Shown one piece after another: positions 33,573 through 45,697 of a DNA stretch of 64,000 bases. The DNA lies in contig NW_006917093.1 in NCBI RefSeq assembly GCF_000516985.1, forward strand, positions 1,550,001-1,614,000. The letters run 5' to 3'. Every line of letters starts with the position of its first letter. Position 1 is the stretch's first letter. A model generated the notes under the pieces. The model was not told the origin of the DNA. It saw only the letters and a program-made list of their open reading frames with translations, and made no database searches. Source of the DNA: Pestalotiopsis fici W106-1. Taxonomy: Eukaryota > Ascomycota > Sordariomycetes > Amphisphaeriales > Sporocadaceae. The position numbers were made by a program, and so were the translations under genes.

Positions 33573-35870
33573 ATGCCGGTCGTCAAGGGAGGAGTTTGGA
33601 CAAATGCCGAGGATGAAATCCTCAAGGCGTCCGTCTCAAAATATGGACTGCATCAGTGGGCGCGCGTGTCGTCGCTGCTGCAGCGCAAGACCCCAAAGCA
33701 ATGCAAAGCCCGATGGAACGAATGGCTAGACCCGAGCATCAGGAAGATCGAGTGGAGCAAGGAAGAGGATGAGAAGCTGCTGCATCTGGCCAAGTTGATG
33801 CCGACGCAATGGCGCACCATTGCCCCTTTGGTCGGTCGCACGGCGAACCAGTGTCTTGAACGATACCAGAAGCTCTTGGACGAGGCCGAGCAGCGTGAAG
33901 CCGGCGGACTCGGTTTGACGGGTCCTGATGGCGGCGAGACGCAAGCACCTACTGCCGACGACGTCCGACGACTGCGACCTGGTGAGGTGGATCCGAATCC
34001 CGAGAGCAAGCCCGCCAAGCCCGACACGATCGATCTCGACGAAGATGAAAAGGAGATGCTCAGCGAGGCACGAGCTCGTCTTGCCAATACTCAGGGAAAG
34101 AAGGCCAAGCGGAAGGCAAGAGAACGTCAACAAGAGGAGTCGAGGCGCTTAGCGACCCTGCAGAAGCGCCGCGAGCTCAAGACGGCTGGCATCAATATCA
34201 AGGTCGTCACGCGCAAGAAGGGTCAGATGGACTACAATGCCGACATTCCTTTTGAAAAAGCACCGGCTGCTGGTTTCTACGACACTACGGAAGAACAGAA
34301 CTTGAATGAACGGGAGCGCGCTGCATTTGATCCTCGGAAGCAGCAACTTGCCAACAAGCGAAAAGGCGAACAGGACGATGACGGGGAGAGGAAGAAGCGC
34401 AAGAATGAGAAGGACGGCAACTCGGCTGCGACACAGGCTGCCATGAAGGCTGGCCAGCTGCAAAAGATTCGTGAGGCAGAACAGAGCAGCAAGCGACGAG
34501 CACTCAACTTGCCGGCACCTCAAGTCGGCGAGGGTGAGCTCGAAGAGATTGTCAAGATGGGTATGATGGGCGAACGTGCCAATCTGGTTGCACAGTCCAG
34601 TGACAATGACGCCACAAGAGGACTCGTCAACTCTTACTCCACTATTACTTCTCAGACTCCCATCAGGACGCCCATGGCACCGGCCCAAGAAGACCATATT
34701 GCCAACGAAATCCGAAATATCAAGGCCTTGACAAATAACCAGTCGGCATTGCTGGGGGGTGAAAATGCCGATTTACAGGAAGGATCTGCCTCAACCGGCT
34801 TTGACGGTGTCACCCCACGCAGACAGGTTGTTGCTACACCAAACCCTCTGGCTACACCTCTCAGAAATGGTGCGGGTGGAGTCGGAGCAACGCCAGGAAG
34901 AGTTGGACAGACACCTCTCAGGACGCCACGGGACAATCTTGCTCTTAATGCCAATGGCGGCATGTCTTTAAGCTTGGGTTCACGGCTCAAGCAAGGGCTC
35001 GCGTCCTTGCCGAAACCGAAAGAAACCGATTGGGAGCTTGAGGCTCCAGAGGATCAGATGGAAATGGTTGTGGCGGATGAGCTGGTCGAGGATTCAGAGG
35101 AAAGAGATCGACGTGAGCGAGAATTAAGGGAGGCCCAAGAAGCCCTGGAACGCAAGCGTCGCACACAAGTTATGCAAAAAGAGCTTCCACGTCCCGACAC
35201 CGTGGACATTGAAGCACTAATGAAGGAAGCTTCCCTAGTCGAAGACCCGATAGAAGCATTGATCGCCAAGGAAGCCGCTCTTCTCATTGCAAACGATGCT
35301 GCCAAGTACCCTCTTCCAGGCTCGAGTCTCAAGGGCAAGCCCGCTCGTCTCGCCCAATTAGAAGATGCAGCATTGGCAGAAGCTCGACTCAAAATCCTTA
35401 TGGAGACCAGGGACAAGCCAAAGTCGGAAGATGTCTCGGCTGTATTCGAGCGGGAGAACTGCAATGCCATTATGCTGGGGCTCGGCTGCTACGTTGATGA
35501 CGAGGAGGAAGAACAGGCTGTCGCTATGCAGAATGCCTACGATGCAGTACAGGCTGCCACCATGTCGACAGTGGAGAAATGCGCAAAACTCGAGAAGCGG
35601 CTCACGCTCCATCTCGGAGGTTACCAGCACAGAGCCAAGACGCTCCGCCAGAAAATGAACGAGGCTTTGGAAGCACTGGAAAAGGCACGACATGCATTGA
35701 GCGGCTTTCAATCTCTGGGCATTTCGGAGGAGATTGCTGCCAAGAGCCGACTCGACGCTCTACGCGAAGAGGTGGCTTATGTTAGTCGCAGAGAGCGTGA
35801 AGCTCAAAACATGTACAAAGAAACAAGGGAAGAGCTCGAGGCAATTGGTGGCGTTAACGGGTATCACTGA
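33573..35870 (+). CDS. cef1: Pre-mRNA splicing factor Cdc5/Cef1 (Prp19 complex)
   Basis: A single-exon protein of 765 residues, the normal length for fungi. Two Myb-like repeats begin right at the start: [20 protein letters not shown] through [10 protein letters not shown], and [20 protein letters not shown] through [11 protein letters not shown]. These are near-identical to the Cdc5 consensus in all eukaryotes. Next come a Lys/Arg-rich region ([20 protein letters not shown]), the conserved [13 protein letters not shown] motif, a Thr-Pro rich middle ([13 protein letters not shown]), and the C-terminal coiled coil that binds Prp19-complex partners. The protein is a core subunit of the NineTeen complex that activates the spliceosome, and it is nuclear. 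An upstream in-frame codon extends the frame, but the ATG before PVVKGG matches the family start. Confidence 0.97.
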   Translation: MPVVKGGVWTNAEDEILKASVSKYGLHQWARVSSLLQRKTPKQCKARWNEWLDPSIRKIEWSKEEDEKLLHLAKLMPTQWRTIAPLVGRTANQCLERYQKLLDEAEQREAGGLGLTGPDGGETQAPTADDVRRLRPGEVDPNPESKPAKPDTIDLDEDEKEMLSEARARLANTQGKKAKRKARERQQEESRRLATLQKRRELKTAGINIKVVTRKKGQMDYNADIPFEKAPAAGFYDTTEEQNLNERERAAFDPRKQQLANKRKGEQDDDGERKKRKNEKDGNSAATQAAMKAGQLQKIREAEQSSKRRALNLPAPQVGEGELEEIVKMGMMGERANLVAQSSDNDATRGLVNSYSTITSQTPIRTPMAPAQEDHIANEIRNIKALTNNQSALLGGENADLQEGSASTGFDGVTPRRQVVATPNPLATPLRNGAGGVGATPGRVGQTPLRTPRDNLALNANGGMSLSLGSRLKQGLASLPKPKETDWELEAPEDQMEMVVADELVEDSEERDRRERELREAQEALERKRRTQVMQKELPRPDTVDIEALMKEASLVEDPIEALIAKEAALLIANDAAKYPLPGSSLKGKPARLAQLEDAALAEARLKILMETRDKPKSEDVSAVFERENCNAIMLGLGCYVDDEEEEQAVAMQNAYDAVQAATMSTVEKCAKLEKRLTLHLGGYQHRAKTLRQKMNEALEALEKARHALSGFQSLGISEEIAAKSRLDALREEVAYVSRREREAQNMYKETREELEAIGGVNGYH

Positions 35871-36289
35871 TTGTGTTTTAAGAGATCGGCTTCTCATATT
35901 GGTAGCTGTGTATTGTAGGGAAAGATTGTATACCCAGAGTGCCGAAAAGGTTAATGGATCAAGAATGATAATCGTTCACTTTGCAATGACTTGCCGCGTA
36001 TAGTGATTCGCACAATGGAAGAAAAGCTGTAGATAGTATTTGTATTATCTGTTCTCAGGATATGCAGAATTTTCAGCCAATCTGCCCGACCCGGGCTGGA
36101 TAAGTATTGTTATCAATCTTAAGGTCAATCTCCCATGATGCCCGTAATGAAAATATAACTCCGCCCTGAATGCAGTGATGACCATATTGAAATCAACTTA
36201 TGTAAAAACCTCACCTGACATGTGCAGTCTGTTGTCCTTGTTTCTATTATCCATCAACCGGCTCAGTCGGAGCCCTTACTCAGCTTTTC
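35871..36289. other. Convergent spacer
   Basis: 3' regions of Cdc5 (+) and the MFS gene (-). No gene is seen. Confidence 0.5.
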
Positions 36290-38842
36290 TCACCGCTTCC
36301 TCTCACCCAGCTTGGGCAGCCGAACGGGGTAGACCATCAAGCAGCTGAGGGCAGCGAGGGCGACGCAGCAGAGAAACGTCAGGCGAAGAGCATCCTCGTA
36401 GCTGCGCACAACCTGCTCGAGCACATCGCCCTCGAGGCGGGCCACCTCCTCGACGCTCTCGCGCACCTTTTCAATCACGGCCGCCTTCCACGCGGCGCCG
36501 TGCTCGTCCGTCACGTAGCGGGCCAGAAAGGCCAGCAGCGCGTTTTGCAAAATCAGCGACGAGCACGCCACGCCCAAGACGGCGCCCAGGGCGCGCCAGA
36601 GCATGAGCGTGCTCGAGACCACGGCCTGCTCGCGCTGGTCGCTGGCGGCCAGCACGGCCAGAAACGTGCCGGGAAAGTGGAAGCCCTGGCCCGCCGACGC
36701 GGGCATGAGGCATAGCAGGTACGCCCACCAGGACCAGCCGCGCTGCATGGAGCTGAGCACCGCGGTGCCGAGCAGCGTCAGCGAGGTGCCCAGGATCAGG
36801 GGCCACTTGAGGTGCTTGGTCCAGGTGATGAGCAGGCCCGTCGCCGTGCCAAAGGTGGCGCCCGTGACTTGCGGTACAATGAGCCGCACGCCGGATTCCG
36901 TGGCGCTGGTGAGGAGGACGGCTTGGAAGTAGAGCGGTCTGCCGGGGCACACAAAGTCAGTAATCGAGACTATACACCTCGGCACGCACAAAAGCTCGGG
37001 TGAAAGTGCATATTGGGATCAAGGCTCTCGTTTTTTTGCAAACTTACACATTAAAGAGGACAGCGTTGGCAATGACGGCGCCGATAAAATTCGAAAAGAT
37101 TATGTTGGCTCGAGGAGGACTGTGGAGTAGGGTCAATGGCATAATGGGTCGTTCAGCCTTGCGCTCAGCCCAAAGACATGCTGGAAAGCAGACGGCGAAC
37201 AAGACCAGCGACGCAATGATAAAAGGGTGAGACCAAGGTAGAACATTTCCTCCAAGATTCTGCGCAGCGGGTTGTCAGTATGTGTTATCCGGCGTCGGAT
37301 CTTGCATCATCTATAAAAGCTCACCAAACCCAAGATCAAGAATGTCGTCGAGGCAGTCAGGAGAAGAGACCCCTTGAAGTCAAAGACCTTCATGGCCTCC
37401 ATGAAGGTTTCCCGCTTGCCAACCAGGCCAATGTCGTTGGGCACCAAGATGATGACACCCACAAGACACAAGAGAATGGCCGGCACTTGGACACCAAACT
37501 CCCATCGCCAGCCGAGCGTGTCCGCCATTAGGCCGCCCAGTGCAGCACCGGCAGCGGAAGCGAGCCCAAATACGACATTGACGTAGCTTTGATATGTTCC
37601 TCGTTGTCTAAATCAAGTAGATTAGTTTCTGAGTTTGTATGGGTATATGTACCCTGAGAAAGAACCGGGACTTACTCGATTGGTACCAAGTCACTGATAA
37701 TGATTGTTCCCAATGCCATGACACCGCCAGCGCCAATGCCACATACTGCCCTCGCAATAATGAAACTGGTCATGCTATTGGCGAGGCCACACCACGCAGT
37801 TGCTCCTGCGAAAATGAGTGTTGTGACAACATAAGGAGGCTTCCGGCCGATTGACTGAGCAAACAGTTGTCAGCACTATCAGTCTCAAAAGTGTGTAATA
37901 AATTACTCAAGGTAGCACTCCAACAAAGACCTAGATTTGTACTGTACTTGGCAACACTCACTAGTATAAATGATTAGCCATTATATCATTTGCCCAGAAG
38001 TTTATAGGAGGAGGTTTGCTTTTATTTCATTTCACTTACCATCACTTAGTCGTCCTAGAAGAGGCTGAAATGCTGTACTTGTAAGCAAAAATGCCGTAGA
38101 AAGCCATGAGGCGCTGTTTGAAGAATGAAAGTAGGATGTGATGCTAAGTTCCAGATATTTATTAGCTTGAAATAATATTCAACACTTGATCCCTTTTGTT
38201 CTTTGTTATGAACTCGGTGTCCTCGCTTATATCAAACCATATCTCGAAACCGAACAGTTGACCTCGAGCAAGATCAAAGAGGGAAATGGTGCAACACACT
38301 TACACGGGGTGCGAAGAAGCCATAATGGTACCATCAAAGATGGACAGGAAACTCCCCAACATGATGGCCATGAAAATGGTGATAAAGTGCCGAAAGTTTG
38401 TATTGATCAGGTACTGCTTCTTGTACTTGCCGGCTCCGAGAAGAGGTGCGCTCTCGCCACCCTCCTCGACGTCGTAGCCGGGTGTCTCTGGCAGCAAGTC
38501 GTCATCGCCAACGTCGTCGTCGTCTCTCCCTCCGACGAGAGACGGTTTCTGCTGCCGGTGAGCAATCATGACGCCCTCGGGCGCTTCGGGGGCCAAGCCG
38601 ACGGCGCTCGAGATGGACGCCGTACGCGCCAGGAGGAGCTCCGACTCGCGTTCGTCGAGCTCATCCTCGTCGTCGTCTGATCCCGTCTCGTGGCCGCCGT
38701 CGTAGCGGTGGCGGGGTTCCGATTGTTGCTGCTGCCGGGAACCGACAGCTGCAAGGAGTGCCGTTTGATCATTGGCAGCGGCAGCGGCGACGATGGTGTC
38801 TTGCGCTGCGGCGGCAGCATCTGTGCCGGGCTCTCCACTCAT
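36290..38842 (-). CDS. DHA2-family MFS transporter (Fnx1/Vba-like, 14 helices)
   Basis: At least five exons. The first (38842-38304) encodes a 150-residue acidic, Ala/Gln-rich cytosolic head, then FRHFITIFMAIMLGSFLSIF and DGTIMASSHPV. The second (38143-38040) gives ITSYFHSSNSASWLSTAFLL and FQPLLGRLSD. Later exons carry SIGRKPPYVV, the region around IARAVCGIGAGG, LGWRWEFGVQVPAILLCLV, PLYFQAVLLTSATESGVRL and the last helices, ending VYPVRLPKLGERKR. The GRLSDxxGRKPP and WRWEF motifs place it with vacuolar amino-acid or drug:H+ exporters of the DHA2 branch (S. pombe Fnx1, yeast Vba). The long acidic head has a likely vacuolar-sorting type dileucine stretch (SAPLLG). Exon borders in 37850-38040 are unclear. 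Likely function: vacuolar uptake of basic amino acids, or drug efflux. Confidence 0.82.
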
Positions 38843-40001
38843 GTTGAAGTTATAGAGGTGCAGAAACTATAAACCAAGACGGCTCTCTGGAATGAACTTC
38901 CTCTTCTTGTTCCTCTGACAGAATAAAGAGTTCACTTTTTCCACAGTCAAGCAGTAGAATCTTCTTATCTTGATCAAGTAGAAATCAGATCATCAAGATG
39001 CAAGTAAGCTGTAACCATGGGCGACGAGTTTGACTAGGTAACTCAGTCGTCGGGGCAATCCGTTTTTGAAATGCCTAGGTAGATATACTATTGCCTCTTT
39101 TCCCCCTCGCAGGCGAATAAGTCTGACGCTAAGATCTCACTGAGACCACCAAGTTGTTGAGCACATGCAACTACCTTGTGGAACAATCTATAAACCTAGA
39201 TATCCGCAGTGGTTGTGGTAAATCCTTAAGAGACACAAACTTGTGATGTGACGTGAGTCTTGCTCAGTGGTGGTATAAGAAAGAGTTGCGCGTGCGGGGC
39301 CGAGACTTTGTATTGGGGCTTCGTCTGCCTAGGGAAAGGGAGGGAAAAAAAAGAAAGGCGCCGGTGCCGTCCGACTCCGCACCGAGTACCGGCAGAGAAA
39401 TACACAACCAATAAAAGGAAAGAAATACAGTCACGCAGCTCCGAAAGTATGAGACTTGCCAATTTGGAGAGAGGAACCAACTTTGGCGGGAATTTTCCAA
39501 TGCAAGATTTTTTTAACATTTGTCAAGACGGGCAAAGATCCGACGAGAAACGGGTTATAATGCTTGTTATAGAGCCCATGCGTATGCAATCTTATCAGTC
39601 TCGTGATATGGCGCAATGCCGGGCTCGCACACAATCAAGACGCTCTATAACAGGGAACCCCGTCTGTAATTAGGACAATCATGTTTTGATCATCTAATGA
39701 GAACTTGAGTGAGACAAATCTAGTGTATAAGTGTCCCAAATGCTTTCCTATGTTCTGCGAGCACAATTGCTTACAGAATTGATACTCCATAACTCGACGC
39801 AAATGCTTATCATGACTTTGTTGATTATACACTCGCTTCAATGCTTGACCCCCCATGTAAATGCATGCGAACACAACCGCCCTGAACTAGAATACTGAAT
39901 GAAATGAGACATACCAAATTGCCGGAACTTGGAGCCCTTTTGCGAACAATTACGCGTCAGATCAGCAAAAAGTGTCCGATCGATTGTACAAGCCACCGAC
40001 C
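38843..40001. other. Intergenic region
   Basis: Upstream of the MFS gene and downstream of the hexokinase-like gene. The open frames at 39226-39673 are low complexity, with no motif. I see no gene. Confidence 0.45.
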
Positions 40002-41828
40002 TCAATGTCCACGAACGACTGGTTTCGCCTGGGAAGATCCGGCCAAAACACCCGCACCCTTGATGCCGCCATCGTGGCAAGGGCTGAGCAGCACCCGAAC
40101 GGGCGCTTCTTTGCCGAATTCAGCTTCAATCGTTTGGTCAAGGAAGTCTTGGCAATCGGTCAAGTAGTCCTGGAAGTGCTCTATGCAACCCCCTGTATAA
40201 CCTACAATGAGCTCGGTGGCGTGGACATGACCATTGGGCTGTGTTGGCTGATTCGTTCGATCCTGAAGGGGCTCCAAGGGTAGGTCGCCCGCGCAAGCAA
40301 GAAGACCAATTGTGGCGGCAGCAATGATGCCAGCGGCTCTAAGCTCAATGATTTTTGCAATCTTGTATACTGCCAATGCAAGGTCATCAGTCCATTGGAA
40401 CCGGGCATCGGAGACGGGGAATTCGGCTTGAAGCTTGCCCAGTAGCTCCGGTGCATGGGGAGGTCTGAAATGACTGAGAAATGTTGTTGACATGCTGAAT
40501 CGCTTCAGAAGCTTGGTAGGAAGACTTTCGATATCATGGCCGAGCTCCCGTTGGAGGTAGTCGACCAAAACTAGCCGGCCAAGTTCGCCGAGATATCGAC
40601 CAGCCGTCATGTATTCAAGAGGCTGGAAACCAGGTTTGTCACCCTCTGCATCAAGCTTCTTGTCCCACTCGCTGACAAGTCCGTACTTGTGCAATGCCGG
40701 AGCAGTGCCATTGATCGACAATTCGGTATTGACGGCGATCTTGATATGCTCATCGTGGTCTTCTTGAGCGTTGACTCCGACCTTGAGCGGCAGCTTGCCG
40801 TGGTGTAACATATCCTTTCGGAGGGCTATGGTGGCATTGCAACCGGTACCGCAGATCAAGCCCATTGATGCCTTGCGTGATGCACTCTCGTGTGATTGGT
40901 AGACGAACGATACCAGAGTGGCCACCGAGTCGTTTGCAATGGCCACAACTTCTATTGATGGAAGGCTCGAGCCTTGTGTGGCAGCCGCGTACCCCTTGAG
41001 AAGATGCGACCCGAGGTCGAGGTTTGAAGTGATGGCAAAGCCCTTGCCCATTGACATGAGGGTAGCCTGTGACAAGGTGCTTTGCACCATGGGAAAGCTA
41101 AACGTCACTCCCAATGGCAGGTTTGAATCTGCCGGAATGTCGTAATGGTTGCATCCATCTTGCACTACTTCTGCAATACAGGAACCTATCCATGCAAATA
41201 GAGCATCTTCGGCCTCATTCTTGAAATGCTCGAGAATGGGCCATGATTTCTCCAGAACTCTTCGCAGCCTTGGCGACTCCGAGTGCCCGTTTTGGCGCCC
41301 ATGGGCCGCTCCATTGACGCCAAAAGGGGTGGCGGTATCACTGTCGTCACCTAGAAGCTCCACGAAGCCGACCCTGAGGTTTGTCCCGCCGCTACAATTC
41401 AATCAGTGCTTAGAACTTCAATGTCTCCGAATAGTCAAGCCTACATATCAATAGCAAGATATCTGTCGAGAAAAGTTAGCACTGGAACCATATCAAGTAT
41501 TATAAATAAACGGCCTAGTCAGTTGCAGGAATCGTAACCAGACTCGAGAGCGAACCGCAGATCATGATACAAAGGCAGGCAGACAAAGAAAGAGGGCCAA
41601 AGTATTATATTTACAAACGTTGACGGAGGGAGGAAAAGGAAAAAAGACTCACCTGCCCTTTTCGCTTCCGGCAGTAGGACGAAGAATGCTCTCAGTTATA
41701 GGTGTCGGGAGAAACTGATCTTGTGACTCAGCTGCCAGGTACCGGAAAGTTTGATGGAACTCGCGCGAGAGCTGGTGTGCTGTGGCTACATCGAGGTGGA
41801 GCGGCCGCAGGAACTCCTCGATGGCCAT
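40002..41828 (-). CDS. Hexokinase-family sugar kinase, HXK3/GlcNAc-kinase-like
   Basis: Three exons encode 527 residues: 41828-41653, an 18-nt microexon 41445-41462, and 41391-40002. Introns are 190 and 53 nt. Exon 1 has LHLDVATAHQLSREFHQTFR and ITESILRPTAGSEKGR. The microexon supplies YLAIDI and completes the phosphate-binding loop as YLAIDIGGTNLRVGFVEL. The sugar-binding loop reads LGVTFSFPMVQSTLSQATLM, unlike the FSYPxxQxSIxxGxLxxWTK of glucose-specific hexokinases. The catalytic Asp is kept in AIANDSVATLVS, and the adenosine site reads GLICGTGCNATIAL. This combination fits the divergent fungal clade of GlcNAc kinases and hexokinase-like regulators (HXK3, XprF-type) better than the main glycolytic hexokinase. 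Substrate GlcNAc is an inference. No other GlcNAc gene lies nearby. Confidence 0.78.
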
Positions 41829-43769
41829 TCTGAATCTTGATTACGACGACGACGACGATGATAAATGGAGGTTTGGTTGTGGGAAGAATGTGACAAGGGA
41901 GATGTCAATGTCGGCAATTGTTGGATGCAAACCCAGAAAGAAATAAAATAAAGTGAAACACTACTAGGTAGACGGGTGCCTATATCAGGGCGGAACGGTC
42001 ATTGATGCTGGGCAGCCCGGATCGGGGCCCCGGGGGAAACGGTGCACGTGGAGATTGCTGCTACTGTAGGTACGAGATGATGCAAGTAAACAAGCAGCCA
42101 GAAATCTTTGGGTCCAACGCCCACGCCCACTGTTATTCCCAGCGTGTGTACCGTCTGCGTCGTGGTTGGGTGGGCTGGGCTGGGCTGTTTTTAGCCAGAC
42201 AAGCGCCCTTTCGGAATGGCGCGTGGCTGCTAAATTGCTTAGGTAGGAAATGCTGCCGACGCGTTCTTTTGCTGAATAGATAGACGGTTTTGGCCCTTTA
42301 TATAAATATACGAGTAGCTTTCACGGATGGGTAAAAGGAAAAGAGGGTCAAAGGCCAAGTGCCGCCACTCCAGGTAGCATTCGCAAATAATCCTGGGCGC
42401 TGGTACCTTGATATGAGGTGGTTTTTAGGAGGTCTTGGTCTGGTGCGGACCGGTCCCGTCGTCGTATGGATTCGGGTTCAAGAAAAAAAAAAGACGACGA
42501 AACGTTGCAGTGAAGATTCCCATCAAATCAATAACACGGTCGTCTCGAACAGGGCCGCTTGCAACTTCCCCAGTATTTGATCTACGCCAGACCAACGAGG
42601 GCCCAGAGCTTGATTGAGAGTGAATACTTATTTCTTCCCTCTTCCCTCTCCTCGGAGCTCGCTATTGATTGATGATAGGACGGAGTGTGTCATATCATGG
42701 CTCAATATCTTCTTTAGGACTTTCTGGTATTTTCCGTGAATAAATGGTTCCGTTAATCATCCGAAGGTGTCGCGAGCAATCAAAAGTCGTGCCAGGCACT
42801 GACTGGGCCGCTACAAGTTATCAAGCACACGGGCGGCCACCTAGGTCCCGTGAATCACAGCTTCTGGAGAAGTCGGACGTCTTTCGTCATGATCGAAAAC
42901 CGCATCATGCCAATTTCAGCAGCACTCGAGATTCAAGCCGGATAGGGGATCGCTGCATTTACGATTGAGCCGCAACCACCACTCTTGTCCAAGCTGTTGT
43001 TCTGAGCCGAGACCCAAATGCGTGTGTACATCTTCGATACATACCTCTTTGATAATTCGCCGCAAAAGGCAAGGGTCGGTGGGTGTGGGTAGGGACGGAG
43101 ACAGCCAGATCTAGCTCTTGGTCGATAGCGCACTCGATAGCGCCTTTTGTCGTTGAAATTACCTGAGGCGCCGAGGGTGCTACATACAAAACCATCATCC
43201 ACGTTCCATTCTCTGGACCCTGAGGGAAATGGTATTAGTCACGGCTGCTGGCATGGCGGTAGGTAGGGATCTATCCATATCAAGGGTTCATTCATGGCAC
43301 TCGAAAAACGTAAGATCTACACGAATCCTGTGGTGATCATGTAACCATGTAACTTGGACACATGCTTTTTCTTTTTTTATTTCTCTGAATAAGAAAAATC
43401 AATCATCATGCTCTATACAATAACGTAGCAGCAGGTGTGGGTGAAGCATTTTGGAGTTTGCCAGTCTCATGTTTTACTGACTGAGACTGGGCCCAGGTGA
43501 CTTTTAAATGCTAAACTTTCCTCATAGGGAGAGGGGACCTAGGTAGTACCACCCAAGGTTAGGTGACACTCATTAGCTCCGACATGTGTTCGCGTCGCTG
43601 AATCCGTTGCGTGATCACACTCCCCCGCCTCATCATCACCATCAAAATTCCATCATGCGCCTTTGATTATACCATCTTGTCCTATTCCTGGACTTGTCTA
43701 TTCTCTTTCAATACTGGAACATCCTGCCACCTTTAAAACGAGGCCTGCGCACGAAGCATATTTGATACC
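41829..43769. other. Divergent intergenic region
   Basis: About 1.9 kb between the hexokinase-like and GILT-like genes, containing both promoters. Frames at 42002-42617 and 42744-43202 have no family features. An acctaggtagtacc motif lies near 43538. Confidence 0.45.
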
Positions 43770-44643
43770 ATGGGCCTTCCATTAATGGACGAGAAACGTC
43801 CATTTCCGAGTCGGACCCGATCCTTTCGACGCAACCGGCCTCTCCTCAACACCATCATCATCGCCGTACTCCTATTCTTAGTATATACATTTCGCCCATT
43901 TACCGGCTATGGCAGCGTCACAGTGTCATTCCGCACCGGCCAGACCAGCAGCTTCCACGAGACCGATGACTCGGAGTCGGCGACCACGTCTACCGTCAAG
44001 GGCCTTGTCCCCCTGGAAGCGCACATCATGAGCAAATGCCCAGACGCCAGGGACTGTCTACGAGATATGGTCCTGCCCACGATGATGCGAGTCAACTCCA
44101 AGGTCAACTTTACACTGTCCTTTATCGGAAAGCCCACCGATTCCAACGACGGCATTGCGTGCAAGCACGGACCCAACGAGTGCATGGGCAACATTATCGA
44201 GTTATGCGCCGCGCACCACTACCCAGATCCCAAGATCTATCTTGGATTCGTCATGTGCCTGACGAGAGATTACAAATTGATCCCACAGCGTGAGCTCATC
44301 GAGGACTGCGCGCTGGAGCACGCCGTTGATTTCGAGTTGTTGAACGATTGTGCCACCAAAGACGATGGCGCTTTTGGCATCTCGTTGCTGAGGGACAGTG
44401 TGAAGAGATCAAGCGATGTAAGGCTACCTTATTTCAACCAGTTGCTTTGTGGTCTAGCTTCAAGTCTATGGAACATTTGCTAACTTTTGTGCTATCTAGG
44501 CCGGGGTAATCAAGAGTTGCACCGTACGATTGGACGAACAAATATACTGCATCAGAGACGATGGAGAGTGGAAAGACTGTCCAAACGGCGCTGGCGTTAA
44601 TGATCTTGTCATTGCTGTAGAGAAGCTTTACGGGCGCTCTTGA
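43770..44643 (+). CDS. GILT-family thiol reductase, membrane anchored
   Basis: Two exons (43770-44417 and 44500-44643) with an 82-nt intron encode 263 residues. After a basic N terminus, residues 26-42 (LLNTIIIAVLLFLVYTF) form a signal anchor, so the rest is luminal or extracellular. The GILT core follows: VPLEAHIMSKCPDARDCLRD, VNFTLSFIGKP, CKHGPNECMGNIIELCAAHH (the C-x-HG-x2-EC-x-GN signature), FVMCLTRDY, EDCALEH and, after the intron, GVIKSCTVRLDEQIYCIRDD. Mammalian GILT uses a CxxC pair to reduce disulfides in lysosomes; here the two cysteines are CPDARDC, five residues apart. Likely acts in the secretory or vacuolar lumen. Its last 35 nt overlap the end of the oppositely directed DcpS CDS. 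Confidence 0.85.
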
Positions 44644-45697
44644 GTGGTGCGAATATATCCGTCCACAGATCCGACTCCTCACCAACAGTGTAGCTCAGCG
44701 ATACCGTGTCCATGCCTGTCTCGTCATCTCCTTCCATCTTCTCCAGCTGTTCAATGACGCTGTCCACACCGACAGCCTTGCCCACCGACTGTGTCGAGGT
44801 GGCTTCTAGCATGACGTGAACCACGTGGATGTGTAGGTGGTAATACGTGGGGTGATAGTGAAAGAAGAGCTTCAACTGGTCCTCTTCAATCTGCGGGTAT
44901 TTTTCCACCGTGGCGTCAACGAGCTTGGCCTTCATGTGCTTTAACCAGGGAATGTGCTTCTTCTTGAGGTCTCTCAGACTCCATAGGTCTCGCCTCTCGA
45001 CGATTCCCAGCAAATGTAACGCTTCGATGGTCTTGCGATCCCAGTGCAGGTTGGGCAACATGAGGAAACCTTCGTCACCGTCACGGCCCAGCGGCGTGCG
45101 GTATATCACGTCTTCCACCTCTTTGCGGCCTTCGATAATGTTGTAAACCCAATTTAAATGTCCTGCCTCCCGGCTAGCCTGCATGAAAGGTCGTACATTG
45201 TCTCGATATATCTCTGGTGTTTCGACTACGAAGCGGAATCCTTGTTTGGAATGCTTCTTGATGTGCTTGTCCGTGCATGGGCAAATGAGCGAGAGTTTCA
45301 AGTCGGCAAATCGGTCCTTGTCCTTGTCTGCAGCGAGAGGTCCTCCACTTCCAAGAAACCAAAAGTATATGTCATTGTTTCCCAGGTTGATCAGACTGCG
45401 GAGGTTTGTCGGCAGGACAGACAGGTACTCGGGCGCGTCTGGGAAGGGTGCCCGTTCGAGGATGAGAATCGCTGGCTTGGACTCGACGTGGCCGTACAGG
45501 TTGATGCGGCAGCCTCCCTCATCTGTCTCTTACATCAGCCTACTCATGCTTCTGACTGATGTGCGGACGACTCGGCCGCTGGGGCGACGGGGGCCAGGCG
45601 CTTCGTTGGGACCCTTGTTACCTTGATTGAGCACGCGTTCGAATTCGAATTTGGGTATCAACGCCTCGGCGTTGCGCTTGGCCTCTTCTGTTGTCAT
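44609..45697 (-). CDS. dcs1: Scavenger mRNA decapping enzyme (DcpS / Dcs1)
   Basis: Two exons (45697-45622 and 45522-44609) with a 99-nt intron encode 329 residues, normal for the family. The N-terminal domain has EEAKRNAEALIPKFEFERVL, then GGCRINLYGHVESKPAILIL and ERAPFPDAPEYLSVLP. The C-terminal HIT domain holds WVYNIIEGRKEVEDVIYRTP, LPNLHWDRKTIEALHLLGIV and FFHYHPTYYHLHIHVVHVML, where H-L-H-I-H is the catalytic histidine triad. DcpS hydrolyses m7GpppN left after 3'-to-5' mRNA decay, releasing m7GMP; cytosol and nucleus. The start MTTEEAKRNAEA joins across a GTAACA donor and an AGACAG acceptor. The stop (TGA, 44609-44611) lies inside the last exon of the convergent GILT gene. Confidence 0.95.

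Noticed and set aside
39226..39673. Pair of overlapping frames between the MFS and hexokinase-like genes
   Set aside because: Low-complexity, no homologous motif, no sensible splice partners.
42002..43202. Candidate small genes in the spacer between hexokinase-like and GILT genes
   Set aside because: No motif, poor codon use, and equal-length frames on both strands.
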